Shown here one piece after another: positions 6,739-7,248 of a DNA stretch of 7,248 bases. The notes under the pieces are model-generated. The model was given only the letters and a program-made list of their open reading frames with translations, was not told the DNA's origin and ran no database searches. A program made the translations under genes and the position numbers. Location: NCBI GenBank assembly GCA_031415375.1, contig JANORP010000399.1, positions 1-7,248 on the forward strand, read 5' to 3'. How positions within the stretch are numbered: position 1 is the stretch's first letter; each line of letters opens with the position of its first letter. The stretch is from JADKCL01 sp031415375. Lineage in GTDB: Bacteria > Bacteroidota > Bacteroidia > J057 > JADKCL01.

Positions 6739-6913
6739 TTAATGACAGTCCAAACCACGAGGAGATATGCACATTTCCAATTGGGATGCCCAAGTGGCTT
6801 TCGATACGCTGACAAAGACCACTAACACGCAATCGTCCACGATGATCTCTTGCACTCAAATTCAAAAAATCACAGCGATGTAATCTAGCGGTCATTTCCA
6901 TCATTTCATTCAT

Positions 6914-6940
6914 CCTTATTTGGAATCATTCTAAATAAGG
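6914..6940. promoter_or_regulatory. long inverted repeat overlapping the promoter, operator candidate
   Basis: Arms CCTTATTTGGAA (6914-6925) and TTCTAAATAAGG (6929-6940) flank a three-base centre TCA. Eleven of twelve positions pair; the exception is G-T at 6922/6932. The outer eight bases of each arm are perfect. The -33 TTTG (6919-6922) lies inside the left arm and the right arm ends three bases before the -7 box, so a dimeric protein bound here would block the polymerase. No run of T follows on either strand, which argues against a terminator. Confidence 0.6.
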
Positions 6941-6951
6941 TCTTATATTTG
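6919..6951 (+). promoter_or_regulatory. putative Bacteroidota-type promoter of the Cys-rich miniprotein gene
   Basis: TTTG (6919-6922), 21 bases, then TATATTTG (6944-6951), an exact match to TAnnTTTG. It lies 20 bases before ATG 6972. The same eight-base box precedes the HARE-HTH gene, and AATTGCA follows soon after it in both places. Confidence 0.55.
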
Positions 6952-6971
6952 TATCCAATTGCATCTGCGTC

Positions 6972-7136
6972 ATGGACCACTGCTTTCCCGATACCGCCCT
7001 TTCAATCTTCGGCCGCGCCGAAGACGACCGCTTGCCCAAGTTTGCCTGCGGCCTCGCAGGCTGCTGCGAAGGCAAGAAAAAATGTTGCAAAAAATATAAG
7101 ACAGGCAAGCGATGCAAGTCTTGCCCCAAAGGCTAG
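6972..7136 (+). CDS. 54-residue Cys/Lys-rich miniprotein
   Basis: A short frame running from ATG 6972 to TAG 7134-7136. The first 25 residues are ordinary and acidic in part (FGRAEDDRLP). The second half is strikingly ordered: Cys26, a CC pair at 31-32, a CC pair at 38-39, then Cys48 and Cys51, among many lysines (KKKCCKKYKTGKRCKSCPKG at the end). With Cys4 there are eight Cys. Spacing is C-x4-CC-x5-CC-x8-C-x2-C, suited to binding zinc or another metal. I recall similar KKCCKKYKKGKRCKKCP tails in small uncharacterised Bacteroidota proteins, but have no name or function for them. Support comes from this composition, the in-frame stop directly after it, and a consensus promoter with an operator-like repeat just upstream. 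A nucleic-acid-binding or metal-binding role is a guess. Confidence 0.75.
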   Translation: MDHCFPDTALSIFGRAEDDRLPKFACGLAGCCEGKKKCCKKYKTGKRCKSCPKG

Positions 7137-7189
7137 GGAGTGAATTTTCAATAGGGATGCGCTAGACTGCCCTAAAACACGATCTATGC

Positions 7190-7248
7190 CTACCCTACTT
7201 TGATGTCATGATCGCCCGCCCATTGCCCGATGTCCTGCTTGCTCAGCG
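7190..7248 (-). CDS. C-terminal end of a gene running in from the right edge (partial)
   Basis: On the minus strand the frame entering from the window edge reads LSKQDIGQWAGDHDIKVG and then stops (TAG, 7190-7192). The sequence is protein-like (amphipathic, one Trp, balanced charge), but 18 residues are too few to assign a family. It ends 53 bases from the end of the convergent miniprotein gene. A weak hairpin (TAGGG 7152-7156 with CCCTA 7170-7174) lies between them but has no T run, so I do not call it a terminator. Confidence 0.4.
   Translation of the reverse strand, partial: LSKQDIGQWAGDHDIKVG

Noticed and set aside
6731..6913. 60-codon frame on the minus strand starting at the inverted repeat
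   Set aside because: No ribosome site at proper spacing, no promoter match, no recognisable motif, and it runs into the promoter of the effector operon.
7152..7174. Hairpin TAGGG / CCCTA after the miniprotein gene
   Set aside because: Five pairs with a 13-base loop and no T run on either strand; not convincing as a terminator.
1..7248. CRISPR array or insertion sequence
   Set aside because: No regularly spaced repeats, no transposase-like protein and no terminal inverted repeats with target duplications were seen.

Overview
The window most likely comes from a member of the Bacteroidota. The left end encodes an S46-family dipeptidyl-peptidase, a family typical of this phylum. Promoter-like sequences match the Bacteroidota -7 motif (TAnnTTTG, with TTTG about 20 bases upstream) rather than -35/-10 boxes, and a Cys/Lys-rich miniprotein of a kind I associate with this phylum sits at the right end. 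Base composition looks close to balanced. I cannot place the genus; a Saprospiria-like lineage is only a guess.

Layout, left to right. (1) 1-2157, minus: an almost complete secreted S46 peptidase of the DPP11 (Asp/Glu-specific) type, cut by the window edge within what are probably its last few codons. (2) 2158-2330: a divergent intergenic region holding promoter-like sequences for both flanking genes and, on the minus strand, a stretch resembling the 3' end of a tRNA (T-arm, acceptor strand, CCA), possibly an integration scar. (3) 2331-3308, plus: a HARE-HTH protein of HrgA/COG2958 type with a PD-(D/E)xK-like nuclease signature and no partner methyltransferase in view. (4) 3336-4757, minus and convergent with (3): a TIR/DUF4062-like protein with a beta-rich middle domain, a proline-rich stalk and one C-terminal transmembrane helix. 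(5) 4758-5059: about 300 bases without a convincing gene. (6) 5060-5557 and 5570-6691, minus, a two-gene operon: a lysozyme-fold protein with an N-terminal leader like those of extracellular contractile injection system (eCIS) cargo proteins, followed 12 bases later by a small membrane-anchored Cys-containing protein. (7) 6692-6971: a divergent regulatory region with a promoter on each strand and a long inverted repeat. (8) 6972-7136, plus: a 54-residue Cys-rich miniprotein. (9) 7190-7248, minus: the last codons of another gene.

Functionally, a housekeeping peptidase gene adjoins a cluster with a conflict/defence flavour: a nuclease-like HARE protein, a membrane-tethered TIR-like protein, and a putative cell-wall-degrading effector with a possible immunity partner. 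The tRNA-like scar has the orientation expected if everything to its right lay in an integrated element, but no integrase is visible. All functional assignments rest on motif reading; none was checked by database search.
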